From Pedobacter namyangjuensis (GTDB lineage: Bacteria; Bacteroidota; Bacteroidia; Sphingobacteriales; Sphingobacteriaceae): 64,000 nt of DNA. Both the position numbers and the translations under genes were made by a program. Where the stretch lies: assembly GCF_003313325.1 (NCBI RefSeq), contig NZ_QMHQ01000005.1:120880-184879 (forward strand), read 5' to 3'. This document shows positions 16,913-26,299 of this stretch, piece after piece. Position 1 is the first letter of the stretch. Each line of letters starts with the position of its first letter. The notes under the pieces are model-generated. The model made no database searches and had not been told where the DNA came from. It was given only the letters and a program-made list of their open reading frames with translations.

Positions 16913-19226
16913 TTGAAAATATTTTAGCTGTTGTTTTTCTTAAAGTTCTCTCGGGCGATGGCGAAGCTTTGAAAATTCTGAACATGAATATGGCTTCATC
17001 TTCTTCGCTCATCTCAAAAATTTGTTTAAATGTAATTTCTTGTTGTGTTAACAACGTTTTGTTTTCAGGTAGGATGGATGGATGGTTTTCTATTGTATTC
17101 TTGTAGAAAAATATAAGAGGAACGTTAACAGGATGTATTTGCCAATTTAAGGCGGTAGCGCCCAGCCATAGTCTTTCGGCTGCTATTCCACCTTCAATAA
17201 AAGAAGAGATATTTCCTTTAGGCATTGTTATTAATCCAATGGCCGAAGATGCAATAAATTGCTGAGAAGTTAAACGCTTAAAAGCACTGCCACCATCTAT
17301 ATCTTGTAAAAAATTAACTGCTTTTCTATCTTTTAATAATCTAATTCCAACTTGATCGTTGTGACCCAGATCTAAAGTGTGTATACCTATGCCATCTTCC
17401 TGCCTAATTGCGTCTTCCGGATTCCAACGCATTTCTCTGTTTATAAAATCCTCGTGAGCTTCGGTAATAAACATTCGTTGCAAATCTGTACTGGTAGCAA
17501 TGTTAGCTAATGCCTTAATTTTATCGGCATCTTTTAACCAAGTTATTTTAGCACCGTTTACTTCGGTTACTAAATTGCTTAATTTATCCTGTTCAGTTTG
17601 CGGTAAGTCTTGTTTTGGTGTGGTTTTCCTATTCGTATGGCGATTGGGTATTTGTTTTGCCAGATTCAACTCAATTTCGCTAGCATTATAATCTGGTGTA
17701 AAACTAAACCAAGCGATGTGCTTAGGAGCAAACTGAGGAGTTAAAGTGTAGCTTGCTTTCACCTTATTTTCTGCTGCAACAAGTACAATGTTTTCGATAG
17801 CTGCACCCAAAGAACTATAGGAAGAAGTATACAACGGATCTAAGTATGCTTGAGCAGCGCTTTGCTCTAAAAATAGGTGTAAAATATTGTTTTTGTAATG
17901 AAAACGCCAAGGTTGGTTGTTTCCGCCAGATGGCGCCTTGCTAGCTGCCACAATAATTGCATTTAATATTTCTGTAGGAAGTTGGTAGTTAACTTTATCG
18001 AATGCTAAGTTGTTGATCTTAATAAAACTATCTAACTCTGCAGTTTCCAGTGGCGGAATTTCTATTTGCGGAGCGTTGTTTTTTGGTTTTTCTGGATCTG
18101 AAATTAATTCATCCATATCTATAAAAAATCTGCCAGAAACAGACAGATTTCCTAAAAGGATTTTTCTAGACAAATCTGCCGTTATACCGCCACCATAAGT
18201 AACGGCGCTTGCCAGTTGCGGCCAAGTAGAAATAGATGCCATAATTTCTATAGCAGATGCCTTCATTCTCGGTGATAATGTTTCTACACCGGTAACGGCA
18301 GTTATGTAAGGAATCCGCTCATCCATTGTTTTAAGGTCTTTGTATTTACTCATATCAAGATGAGCAACCATGCCGTGTAAAACTGGTCTTTCGGGCTCCA
18401 AATCAAAACGTTCGATGTCAATCGTTCCGCGATCGCTACCTTCCATTAATACTGGTATGCCAAGAGCTTTTGCCTTATTTCTGGCGTTTATTTTTATATC
18501 GAAACTATCACATTCATCAATTAATAAATCGAGTTTGCCGTTGCCGGTTAAAAATAAATCTAAGTTTTCTTCAGTTATGCCTTCATCGAATAGAACTACA
18601 TTTAAATAAGGATCTATTTCTGCAATTTCTCTTGCAACAACAACTGTTTTTTTAATTTTTAGGTTGAAGATTCCCGTTCTTATTCTATTAATATTGCTTA
18701 GGTCAAGCGTATCAAAATCTGCTATTCGTAATTCTCCAAAACCGCGTTCCATAGCTAAGGTTAACGAAACGGATTGCCCAACCGATAAACCCATTACGCC
18801 AATTTTTTTAGTAGCTAATTTGGCCTGTTCTGCCGCGGTTATTTTATGTTTATTTCTATTTGTACGTACAATTGCGAATTCTTGCTCATCTAAAATGTGA
18901 ACTAATTTTTGCGCCCACGGATAATAAACCCAAACACCATAATTGGTTTCATTTTTATCTGCTAAATGATTTTTTATCGCATTTTGTATTTCGCTTTGCG
19001 GAAGAAAAACAATTGTAGGCGTTTTACATCTAATTAGCTCTTCAACCTGACTTAAGATGTGGTTGTAAACTTGAATGTTTGGATTGTTAACAAGTAATTG
19101 CTCAAACTCGTTTTGTTGAGCTTTGTTATCTAATCTGAAAAAAACTGGTTTGTAAATGTTTTGATTTAGAGAGGTTTGTTCTAATAGTTGTGAGAGTAAA
19201 GGGCTGAAACCAGTTTCAAGATTCAT
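16899..19226 (-). CDS. Rv1355c-family fusion: ThiF/E1-like adenylyltransferase plus nitroreductase
   Basis: 775 residues. About 1-130 is a variable N-terminal region. An E1-like domain covers about 135-345: nucleotide loop GVMGLSVGQS (143-152), Asp170 (IADFD), NINR at 178-181 (Arg finger region) and a downstream Asp in LLIDECDSFD. A nitroreductase-like flavin domain covers about 415-750, with APSGGNNQPWRF at 431-442 as the FMN-contact motif. No CxxC zinc pairs are visible in the E1 part. From memory this is the Mycobacterium Rv1355c architecture, whose substrate is unknown. E1 domains activate carboxyl groups as adenylates; nitroreductase folds oxidise or reduce small molecules. It is the first gene of the operon with the GNAT-like protein and sensor kinases. 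Confidence 0.82.
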   Translation of the reverse strand: MNLETGFSPLLSQLLEQTSLNQNIYKPVFFRLDNKAQQNEFEQLLVNNPNIQVYNHILSQVEELIRCKTPTIVFLPQSEIQNAIKNHLADKNETNYGVWVYYPWAQKLVHILDEQEFAIVRTNRNKHKITAAEQAKLATKKIGVMGLSVGQSVSLTLAMERGFGELRIADFDTLDLSNINRIRTGIFNLKIKKTVVVAREIAEIDPYLNVVLFDEGITEENLDLFLTGNGKLDLLIDECDSFDIKINARNKAKALGIPVLMEGSDRGTIDIERFDLEPERPVLHGMVAHLDMSKYKDLKTMDERIPYITAVTGVETLSPRMKASAIEIMASISTWPQLASAVTYGGGITADLSRKILLGNLSVSGRFFIDMDELISDPEKPKNNAPQIEIPPLETAELDSFIKINNLAFDKVNYQLPTEILNAIIVAASKAPSGGNNQPWRFHYKNNILHLFLEQSAAQAYLDPLYTSSYSSLGAAIENIVLVAAENKVKASYTLTPQFAPKHIAWFSFTPDYNASEIELNLAKQIPNRHTNRKTTPKQDLPQTEQDKLSNLVTEVNGAKITWLKDADKIKALANIATSTDLQRMFITEAHEDFINREMRWNPEDAIRQEDGIGIHTLDLGHNDQVGIRLLKDRKAVNFLQDIDGGSAFKRLTSQQFIASSAIGLITMPKGNISSFIEGGIAAERLWLGATALNWQIHPVNVPLIFFYKNTIENHPSILPENKTLLTQQEITFKQIFEMSEEDEAIFMFRIFKASPSPERTLRKTTAKIFSIGRD

Positions 19227-19347
19227 CTTTAAAAAAGCTATAATTTATGGTAATTAAAATAAAAACTACATAATAATGTTAAAACATCTAAATTAGTCTT
19301 TTAAGAGTTATAATAAAAAAGTATTTTTATCTTTTATTAGCACGCAG

Positions 19348-19803
19348 ATGAACACAAACATTTTATACGTAGATGACGAGCCACACAATTTAAGTGCTTT
19401 TGCCGCAACCTATCGCCGATTATACAAGATATTTACGGCAGAGTCTGCAGATGAGGGAAGAAAGATATTAGATCGAGAGGATATACATATTATTATTACA
19501 GATCAACGCATGCCAAAAACTACTGGTGTAGAATTTTTAGCATCGATTTTGGAAGCTCACCCGGATCCAATTAGAATGATTTTAACTGGTTATACTGATA
19601 TTGACGCAGTAATAGATGCGATAAATAAAGGTCAGGTTTACCGTTACATTCAAAAACCTTGGATGGAAGAAGATTTGAGAATTAATATTGAAAAAGCTAT
19701 TGAGATTTACAATTTGAGAAAAGAGAACAGGGAATTAACGGAGAAATTGTTAGTCGCCAACCGCCAACTCGAATTTATCGCACGCCAAAGCCTATTGTCT
19801 TAA
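19348..19803 (+). CDS. Response regulator: REC domain with C-terminal coiled coil
   Basis: 151 residues. REC about 3-120 with Asp9-Asp10 and phospho-acceptor Asp52 (IITDQRMPKTTG), Thr in LTGYTDID and Lys in YIQKPW; a charged helix (about 120-145) follows, with no DNA-binding domain. It is strikingly similar to the REC domain of the hybrid kinase at 12978-14060 (DQ-K/R-MP, LTGYTDI, YRYI-KPW), which suggests duplication. It is divergent from the Rv1355c operon across 121 bp and probably belongs to the same circuit. Confidence 0.88.
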   Translation: MNTNILYVDDEPHNLSAFAATYRRLYKIFTAESADEGRKILDREDIHIIITDQRMPKTTGVEFLASILEAHPDPIRMILTGYTDIDAVIDAINKGQVYRYIQKPWMEEDLRINIEKAIEIYNLRKENRELTEKLLVANRQLEFIARQSLLS

Positions 19804-19810
19804 CATCTTA

Positions 19811-19830
19811 AACGGTGTTTAAACACCGTT
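19811..19830 (+). terminator. Perfect 20-bp palindrome after the REC gene
   Basis: AACGGTGTTTAAACACCGTT is perfectly self-complementary and begins 7 bp after the stop codon. In RNA it would fold as a 7-8 bp stem. The following sequence (ATTTCG) is only weakly T-rich, so it may be a terminator or a protein-binding palindrome. Confidence 0.4.
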
Positions 19831-19843
19831 ATTTCGCATAATT

Positions 19844-19916
19844 AAATAGCGAAAAATAACATGGTTTATTGTAAATAATACTATTATTGTAATAGGCTAA
19901 ATATTTTTCGCTATTT
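19844..19916 (+). promoter_or_regulatory. 15-bp inverted repeat flanking the leader of the T9SS surface-protein gene
   Basis: AAATAGCGAAAAATA (19844-19858) is perfectly complementary to TATTTTTCGCTATTT (19902-19916). The right arm ends 4 bp before the ATG at 19921. The 43-bp interval contains AT-rich repeats and presumably the promoter. It could be a regulator site or, if transcribed, an RNA stem hiding the start codon. Confidence 0.4.
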
Positions 19917-19920
19917 ATAA

Positions 19921-22900
19921 ATGAGGACTTTGTGTCGTTTTTTACTCCTTGTTGCAGTTCTTTTGGTTTTTGCGCCAGAACTAAATGCGCAAAATACTTC
20001 TAACAAAGGGAAAGAGTTCTGGGTGGCCTATCCCGGTCATATAGATGAATTATCTTCGAGGCTAACTTTATTTCTCTCTGCCGACCAGGCTACGCCTTAT
20101 AAAGTTTTTATTGGCAATGTTTTGGTAGATGAAGGAGCAATTGCTTCCAATACTTGTCGACCGATTATTATTAATCCTAATTTACGCCCAGTGTACGTTG
20201 GGAGCTCTAACGTAGTGGAGCCTAACAAGGCAATTAGAGTAGTAACAGAACGGCCCATTTCACTCTACAGTATTATTTCTAACAGTGCACGCACAGGCGG
20301 AACTCTGGTGCTTCCATCGAATACGTTGAGTAAAGAGTATTATGCCTACACTTACCGTAATGCCGGTACATCACCAGGTTATGCACAATTTACTATTGTT
20401 GCCACAGAAGATGATACTAGAGTAGAAATAACTCCTAAAGAAGCAGAGAGATATGGTAACAGACAGGCTGGCGTACCATTTATCATCACCCTAAAAAAAG
20501 GAGAGATTTATCAATATCAATCTGGTAATAAGGGTGATTTAACGGGTAGCCATATTAAATCTTTGGATGGATGTAAATCGATTGCGGTATTTTCTGGAAA
20601 TACATGGGCAGCTTTTTGCGAAGATGGAAATTCAAGGGCATTGAGTCCAAGTGGAGGGGATAATCTTTATCAGCAAATGTTCCCCGTAAACGCTTGGGGC
20701 AAGAAATTTGTAACTGCACCTTTTTATAATACTATAAACGGCAGTTCTGAGTTGTTAAGCATAATTATATCAGACGATAATACTGTGGTAACTGTAGATG
20801 GAAGTACGACAATTGCTGGCGGAAAAACGCTTAGCAATCCATATAACCGAGGTGACGTAATCACTTTTGCATCAAGAACCGCGACCGTTATTAGTGCATC
20901 AAAACCAATTTCTGTAGCGCAAATTCAAACTTCGCAAACGTGTAATCCTTCAAACCCCGCTGTTATAACTAATAATGGAAATGCTCCTTTTCCCGGCGAT
21001 CCGGAAATTACAGTGCTAAATCCGGTAGAACAAACTTTAAGTAGCATAACGGTATACACTAAGCTGCAAAACGTTCCTACACAGATTAACCGGTATTATT
21101 TGAATGTTATTATTAAAACAGCAGATATCAGTTCGTTTAGACTCGATGGAAGTCAGATTTCGGGTTTTATTCCGATTAACAGCGAATATAGCTATATCAC
21201 TATTGATGTGACCAATATGCCAGCCCAGCTTCGCTTAACTGCGGCAGGGGGCTTTTCTGCAATAGCTTACGGTTACGGTAATGTAGAATCGTATGCCTAC
21301 TTAGCCGGTGCAAATCTTCAGGATTTTACTTTTCAGCCTGTAAGTAGCGTAACAAAACAAAAGATAACCAGCGGATGCTTGGGCGAACCCATCGATTTAA
21401 GTATAAATTTGCCTTATAAGGCATTAAACTTAAAATGGGAGATATCGGGTGAACCAATTTTCGAAGAGGCGAATCCGCAAGAAGTTGGTGTTATAACCCG
21501 CGATGGGGTGCTGTATTATGTGTATAAATACCCTAACGTACTCACCTACAATATAGCAGGCGATTATACTTTTAAAGTTGTTGCTACCAAACCTACAACC
21601 GATAATTGTGGCAGCACAGAAGACTTGGTGGTTGATTTTACTGTTGACCAAGAGCCGACTGCTGTTTTTGAGGTTGCTAGTGAAGGTTGCCAGAGCGCTA
21701 AAATACAATTTACAGATAAGAGCAAATCAAACTCCGAAGTGAGATCTATCGCGTCTTGGGAATGGGATTTTGACGATGGCTCTCCTAAGTCTACAGTTCA
21801 AAATCCTGTACATGAATACGCCAACCCTGGCACTTATAATGTTGTGCTAACCGTTAATACTGATACCAAATGCGGTAAAGTTTCGCAACCTTTTACAATT
21901 GTTATCAACCCAAAGCCACTTGCAGAATTTACAACAGCCTTAAATTTTTGCGTTGATAAGGAATTAGTAATTACCAACACATCTAGCATCGCCGCTGGCG
22001 GAAACATTAAAAACTACACTTGGGATTTTGGGAATGGTACAGCACCAATTATTACAACCGATGCAACTCCTCCAATTTTTAAATACACCACCCCTGGACC
22101 CAAAACTATCAGATTAACCATTTCGTCTGATAAAGATTGCATTAGCGAAGTGTATTCGCAAACGGTAAATATTGTAGCCTTACCAACTGTAGATTTTACC
22201 ATGCCAGGTTATTGTATAAATGATGGTTTAGCTAAATTTACAAATCTAAGCAAAGACCATGATGGTGCTACGGAAAACCTGAGGTTCGAGTGGAATTTCG
22301 GCGATGGATTACCTACCGATGTTCAGTCTACAGCGTTCAATGGCGAGCATACTTACGCAGCTCCGGGCATTTATACAGTAACATTAAAAGCATATAACCA
22401 ATATGGTTGCTTGGCTGATGTGAAAACGCAACAATTTACTGCTAATCCTTTTGTAGAGAAAGCAGACTTTACGATACAAAACGAAGCTAATCTGTGTAGT
22501 GGTAAGGATGTAATTATTAATAACACATCTACTATTTTGCCACCAGGAAAGATCCTTAAAATAGAAGTATATAAGGATTTTGTAAACGAGCCTTCAAACT
22601 TTATCACTATAACTAATCCGCAAAGCGAAGACATTGTTTTAAGCTACCCTAAGTTTGGTGGAATGGCAAGCAGGACATTTAAAATAAAATTGATTGCCTA
22701 CTCTGGAGAAAGTTGTTTTAAAGAGGAAATTAAAACTATTGAAATTAAACCCACACCGATGCTTTTGTTTGGCGCAATTCCAGATGCTTGCTTAAACCAA
22801 GGAATTTTGAATATAAGCTCTGCTAGAGAAACCAGCGGATTAACTGGTACGGGAATTTATTCTGGTACGGGAATTATATCGCCAGATGGCCAATTTGATC

Positions 22901-23505
22901 CAAGTTTAACAGGAATTGGCACCTTTCCAATAACTTACACTTATACTAGTAATTTGGGTGGCGCCTGCCAGGAAGTGATAACCCAAAATATAACGGTTAA
23001 ACCTGCGCCTAGTATTTTACTACCTAATATTGTTTATGTTTTAGCTGGTGGCGAGGTAGAACTTCCAGCTACCGTTGATGGTACAAGTATGACATATAAG
23101 TGGTCGCCCGCACTGGGCTTAAACAGAGATGATATTTTAAACCCTATAGCTAGCCCAGAAAAGGATACTGAATATACGGTAACCGGAACTAACGAACTAT
23201 TATGCAGCGTTACAGCAAAAATTTTTGTAAAAGTGTTGGAGGGTGTAAGCATTCCAAATTCATTTTCGCCCAATGGCGATAGTGTAAATGATTTATGGAA
23301 CATTAAATATCTAGAAACGTATCCGAAGGCTACCGTTGAGGTTTTTAGTAGAAATGGAACACGCGTATTTTACAGTACTGGATACAAAAATCCGTTCGAC
23401 GGAAATTATCAAAACCAGCAATTGCCGGTAGGCGTCTACTATTATATTGTTGATCCGAGAAATGGCCGAAAAAGGTTAACTGGCTCGCTAACAATTATTA
23501 GATAA
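19921..23505 (+). CDS. Large secreted IgGFc-binding-like/PKD protein with gliding-motility-type C-terminal domain (T9SS cargo)
   Basis: 1194 residues: signal peptide about 1-23 (ELNAQ); an N-terminal region about 27-460 resembling the IgGFc-binding N-terminal domain (GKEFWVAYPGH and repeated beta-sandwich); several PKD-like repeats (WEWDFDDGSPKS, YTWDFGNG, FEWNFGDG, each followed by a Y..PG.Y/F pattern) between about 575 and 860; then a terminal domain beginning IPNSFSPNGDSVND and ending LTGSLTIIR. That last domain is the gliding-motility-associated C-terminal (CHU_C) sorting domain recognised by the type IX secretion system, so the protein should be exported and anchored or released at the cell surface. 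A PorP/SprF gene follows 57 bp downstream, the usual pairing for this class. Confidence 0.92.
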   Translation: MRTLCRFLLLVAVLLVFAPELNAQNTSNKGKEFWVAYPGHIDELSSRLTLFLSADQATPYKVFIGNVLVDEGAIASNTCRPIIINPNLRPVYVGSSNVVEPNKAIRVVTERPISLYSIISNSARTGGTLVLPSNTLSKEYYAYTYRNAGTSPGYAQFTIVATEDDTRVEITPKEAERYGNRQAGVPFIITLKKGEIYQYQSGNKGDLTGSHIKSLDGCKSIAVFSGNTWAAFCEDGNSRALSPSGGDNLYQQMFPVNAWGKKFVTAPFYNTINGSSELLSIIISDDNTVVTVDGSTTIAGGKTLSNPYNRGDVITFASRTATVISASKPISVAQIQTSQTCNPSNPAVITNNGNAPFPGDPEITVLNPVEQTLSSITVYTKLQNVPTQINRYYLNVIIKTADISSFRLDGSQISGFIPINSEYSYITIDVTNMPAQLRLTAAGGFSAIAYGYGNVESYAYLAGANLQDFTFQPVSSVTKQKITSGCLGEPIDLSINLPYKALNLKWEISGEPIFEEANPQEVGVITRDGVLYYVYKYPNVLTYNIAGDYTFKVVATKPTTDNCGSTEDLVVDFTVDQEPTAVFEVASEGCQSAKIQFTDKSKSNSEVRSIASWEWDFDDGSPKSTVQNPVHEYANPGTYNVVLTVNTDTKCGKVSQPFTIVINPKPLAEFTTALNFCVDKELVITNTSSIAAGGNIKNYTWDFGNGTAPIITTDATPPIFKYTTPGPKTIRLTISSDKDCISEVYSQTVNIVALPTVDFTMPGYCINDGLAKFTNLSKDHDGATENLRFEWNFGDGLPTDVQSTAFNGEHTYAAPGIYTVTLKAYNQYGCLADVKTQQFTANPFVEKADFTIQNEANLCSGKDVIINNTSTILPPGKILKIEVYKDFVNEPSNFITITNPQSEDIVLSYPKFGGMASRTFKIKLIAYSGESCFKEEIKTIEIKPTPMLLFGAIPDACLNQGILNISSARETSGLTGTGIYSGTGIISPDGQFDPSLTGIGTFPITYTYTSNLGGACQEVITQNITVKPAPSILLPNIVYVLAGGEVELPATVDGTSMTYKWSPALGLNRDDILNPIASPEKDTEYTVTGTNELLCSVTAKIFVKVLEGVSIPNSFSPNGDSVNDLWNIKYLETYPKATVEVFSRNGTRVFYSTGYKNPFDGNYQNQQLPVGVYYYIVDPRNGRKRLTGSLTIIR

Positions 23506-23562
23506 TTAAAAAAGATATAACTAACTTAACCATCCGCCTTTACGGCGTAAAATTGATAGAGT

Positions 23563-24576
23563 TTGAAGAAAATAATTTACGCGTTTTTACTAGTTTTTAT
23601 TACAAACGGAATTGCGACTGCGCAACAACGACCGCAGTATACGCAATACATCTTTAATAACTATTTACTAAACCCAGCGCTTAGTGGTATAGAAAATTAT
23701 GTAGATTTTAAAGCGGGATACCGTAAGCAGTGGTCGGGTATTAACGATGCTCCAGAAACATCTTTTGCATCTGCACATTGGAATTTAGGCGATGATTATC
23801 TGTGGAAGAATCCCTTATCCTTGCCAGAAAAAGGTGATGATCCGATGAGCCAAAACTATATGCAAAATTACACAGCTTCGCCAGCGCATCATGGTATGGG
23901 AGCAACTGTGGTAATAGATAAGGCAGGGCCGATTTCTCGTTTAGACGCGAATTTAACCTATGCTTACCATTTGCAACTTAGCGGTACACTTAATTTATCT
24001 GTTGGTGCTGCAGCTGGTATTAGTCGAATAGGGTTGGATGTTGGTTCGCTTACTTTCGAAAATCCTAACGATCCTGCATTAAATAATGCAATTACAAGCC
24101 AGGTTAAGCCAGATTTAGCGCTTGGTGTTTGGCTTTATGGCGCTCGGTTTTTTGCTGGGGCTTCCGTTCAGCAAATCTTGCCGCAAAAATTATCGTTTAC
24201 TACAGATCCGATTTATAATATGGGCAAAGACGTTCCTCATGCATTTTTAACGGCTGGATACAAATTCGCACTTGATGAAAGTATTTCCGTGATTCCGTCA
24301 TTTATGTTAAAGTATGTAGAACCTACACCTTTATCTATAGATGCCAACTTAAAGTTTGCTTTTAAAGATAGGTTTTGGATAGGTGGTAGCTACAGGCACG
24401 ATGATTCTTTTGCTGGCATGGCCGGAGTAAATATTAGTAGATTGGTTAATCTAACTTATTCTTACGATTTTACCACCTCAGCATTAAGCAATGTGAGCTA
24501 TGGTAGTCATGAAATTGTACTAGGTTTACAGCTAAATAACGTTTACCAAGTAATGAGCTCAATGAGAATGTGGTAG
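23563..24576 (+). CDS. PorP/SprF family type IX secretion membrane protein
   Basis: 337 residues starting at TTG 23563 (no in-frame ATG upstream; the peptide MKKIIYAFLLVFI is a good signal sequence ending ATAQ). The N-terminal motif QYIFNNYLLNPALSGI is typical of PorP/SprF outer-membrane proteins, followed by beta-barrel-like strands to the C terminus. SprF-type proteins are needed for secretion or surface attachment of a partner adhesin with a gliding-type C-terminal domain, here the upstream gene. Probably one operon. Confidence 0.92.
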   Translation: MKKIIYAFLLVFITNGIATAQQRPQYTQYIFNNYLLNPALSGIENYVDFKAGYRKQWSGINDAPETSFASAHWNLGDDYLWKNPLSLPEKGDDPMSQNYMQNYTASPAHHGMGATVVIDKAGPISRLDANLTYAYHLQLSGTLNLSVGAAAGISRIGLDVGSLTFENPNDPALNNAITSQVKPDLALGVWLYGARFFAGASVQQILPQKLSFTTDPIYNMGKDVPHAFLTAGYKFALDESISVIPSFMLKYVEPTPLSIDANLKFAFKDRFWIGGSYRHDDSFAGMAGVNISRLVNLTYSYDFTTSALSNVSYGSHEIVLGLQLNNVYQVMSSMRMW

Positions 24577-24650
24577 ACAACTAGCCTTAAGTCTGCAATT
24601 CTCAATCTCGAATTGACTTACGAAAAAGATTATTTACTGCGAACTAAAAT

Positions 24651-26126
24651 CTAAAGTTCTTTCCTAAGTCTAGCCACTGGAATATTCATCTGCTCTCGGT
24701 ATTTTGCAACTGTTCTTCTTGCAATATTGTAACCACGCTCTTTTAATATTTCAGTAAGTTTCTCATCTGCAAGCGGTTTGCGTTTATCTTCGTTACCAAT
24801 ACAATCTTCCAGAATTTTTTTAACCTCTTTGTTCGAAACTTCTTCGCCACTTTCGGTTTGTATAGCCTCAGAGAAGAAAGATTTTAATAAAAAAGTACCA
24901 AACTCAGTTTGTACGTATTTTGAATTCGCAACCCTGGATACGGTAGAAATATCCATTCCAATTTTATCGGCGATATCCTTTAAAATCATCGGGCGCATTT
25001 TACGTTCATCGGCAGTTAAAAAATAATCGTACTGATAATGCATAATAGCATTCATGGTTTTTAACAAAGTTTGCTGTCTTTGCTTAATGGCATCAATAAA
25101 CCATTTTGCCGAATCTAGTTTCTGTTTTACAAACTGTACCGCTTCTTTAAGCTTTTTGTCTTTTTGAGACGCCTTATCATAATGATCAAACATATCCATA
25201 TAAGAGCGACTAACTCTTAATTCAGGTGCATTTTTAGAGTTTAGCGTTAAAATAAGTATGCCGTCATTATTGCTGATATGGAAATCGGGGATGATTTGTA
25301 GTTGCTTAGTGGTAACTTGGTTCGAATCTCCCGGTTTTGGATTTAAGCGAAGTATTTCAGCTACCACTTCTTTAAGTTCATTACTATCTAAACCTACAGA
25401 TTTTTCTAATTTATCGTAATGTTTACGCGTAAATTCATCTAAATGATGCTCAACAATCGCAATCGCTTTTTTAATAATAGGATTATTTACGTCCTTTCTT
25501 TTAAGCTGTAGCGATAAACACTCTTGTAAATCTCTTGCAGCAATGCCCGGAGGATCAAACCCTTGAATTACCTTTAGCATTTCAAGTACATCTTCTTCCT
25601 CAACCATAACATTTTGAGAAAATGCAAGATCATCGATCATGGATGTAATTGGTCTGCGTAAATAACCATCGTCATCTAAGCTTCCAATAATCTGTTTTCC
25701 AACAATAAAATCCGTATCCGAGAGTGGGACTAAATCCAACTGTTGTTGTAAACTTTCAAAAAAGGTACTTTCTATTGCTATCGGTGTTTCCTTCTTTTCG
25801 TCGTCATCATCTCCATTATTGTAAGATGTGCTGTAGTCGTTCTGACTGTCTTCTTGTAAATAATCCTCTACGTTAAATTCGTCAGATCCGCTTTCTTCAG
25901 AAGACTCTTTATTAAAGTCGTCTCTATCCTCATTTAAATCATCGTATTCGCTTTTCGGCTCCTCAGCAGTCATTAAACTAGGGTCTTCAAGCGCCGGATT
26001 TTCTTCCAGCTCTTCTTTAATACGTGTGTCTAGTGCAACAGTTGGCACCTGTAACAATTTGATAAACTGTATTTGTTGTGGTGATAACTTCTGTAATAAC
26101 TTCTGTTGAAGATGTTGTTTTAACAT
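24651..26126 (-). CDS. rpoN: RNA polymerase sigma-54 factor
   Basis: 491 residues. Region I (about 1-50) is Gln/Leu-rich (QQKLLQKLSPQQIQFIKLLQ); an acidic, disordered region II (about 50-120) follows; then the core-binding domain, the HTH (ISTVSRVANSKYVQT), and the C-terminal RpoN box ARRTVAKYRE about 15 residues before the end. It directs polymerase to -24/-12 promoters with AAA+ activators. The acidic insertion is long but usual in Bacteroidota. The gene is divergent from mscL; a 17-bp palindrome lies between them. Confidence 0.96.
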   Translation of the reverse strand: MLKQHLQQKLLQKLSPQQIQFIKLLQVPTVALDTRIKEELEENPALEDPSLMTAEEPKSEYDDLNEDRDDFNKESSEESGSDEFNVEDYLQEDSQNDYSTSYNNGDDDDEKKETPIAIESTFFESLQQQLDLVPLSDTDFIVGKQIIGSLDDDGYLRRPITSMIDDLAFSQNVMVEEEDVLEMLKVIQGFDPPGIAARDLQECLSLQLKRKDVNNPIIKKAIAIVEHHLDEFTRKHYDKLEKSVGLDSNELKEVVAEILRLNPKPGDSNQVTTKQLQIIPDFHISNNDGILILTLNSKNAPELRVSRSYMDMFDHYDKASQKDKKLKEAVQFVKQKLDSAKWFIDAIKQRQQTLLKTMNAIMHYQYDYFLTADERKMRPMILKDIADKIGMDISTVSRVANSKYVQTEFGTFLLKSFFSEAIQTESGEEVSNKEVKKILEDCIGNEDKRKPLADEKLTEILKERGYNIARRTVAKYREQMNIPVARLRKEL

Positions 26127-26235
26127 ACGTAACGATAGGATTTAGATGCCAAAAATAGTCATTTGCTTTAGAATTAAATAATAATGCAAAAACTATCTGA
26201 TAGGTTTTGTCAAATTTTATTTAAAATTGCGAATT

Positions 26236-26252
26236 GTAACAAAGTTTGTTAC
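26236..26252. promoter_or_regulatory. 17-bp palindrome between rpoN and mscL
   Basis: GTAACAAA-G-TTTGTTAC, perfect 8-bp arms around one base, 48 bp before the mscL ATG and 110 bp before the rpoN start. It is a candidate operator; the binding regulator is unknown. Confidence 0.4.
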
Positions 26253-26299
26253 TTTTAATATAACTAAAATTTAATAAAAATTAAGAATTAAAACTATTT

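Noticed and set aside
25310..25345. GGTTCGAATC tRNA T-loop-like sequence
   Set aside because: Lies within the rpoN coding frame and no cloverleaf arms surround it.
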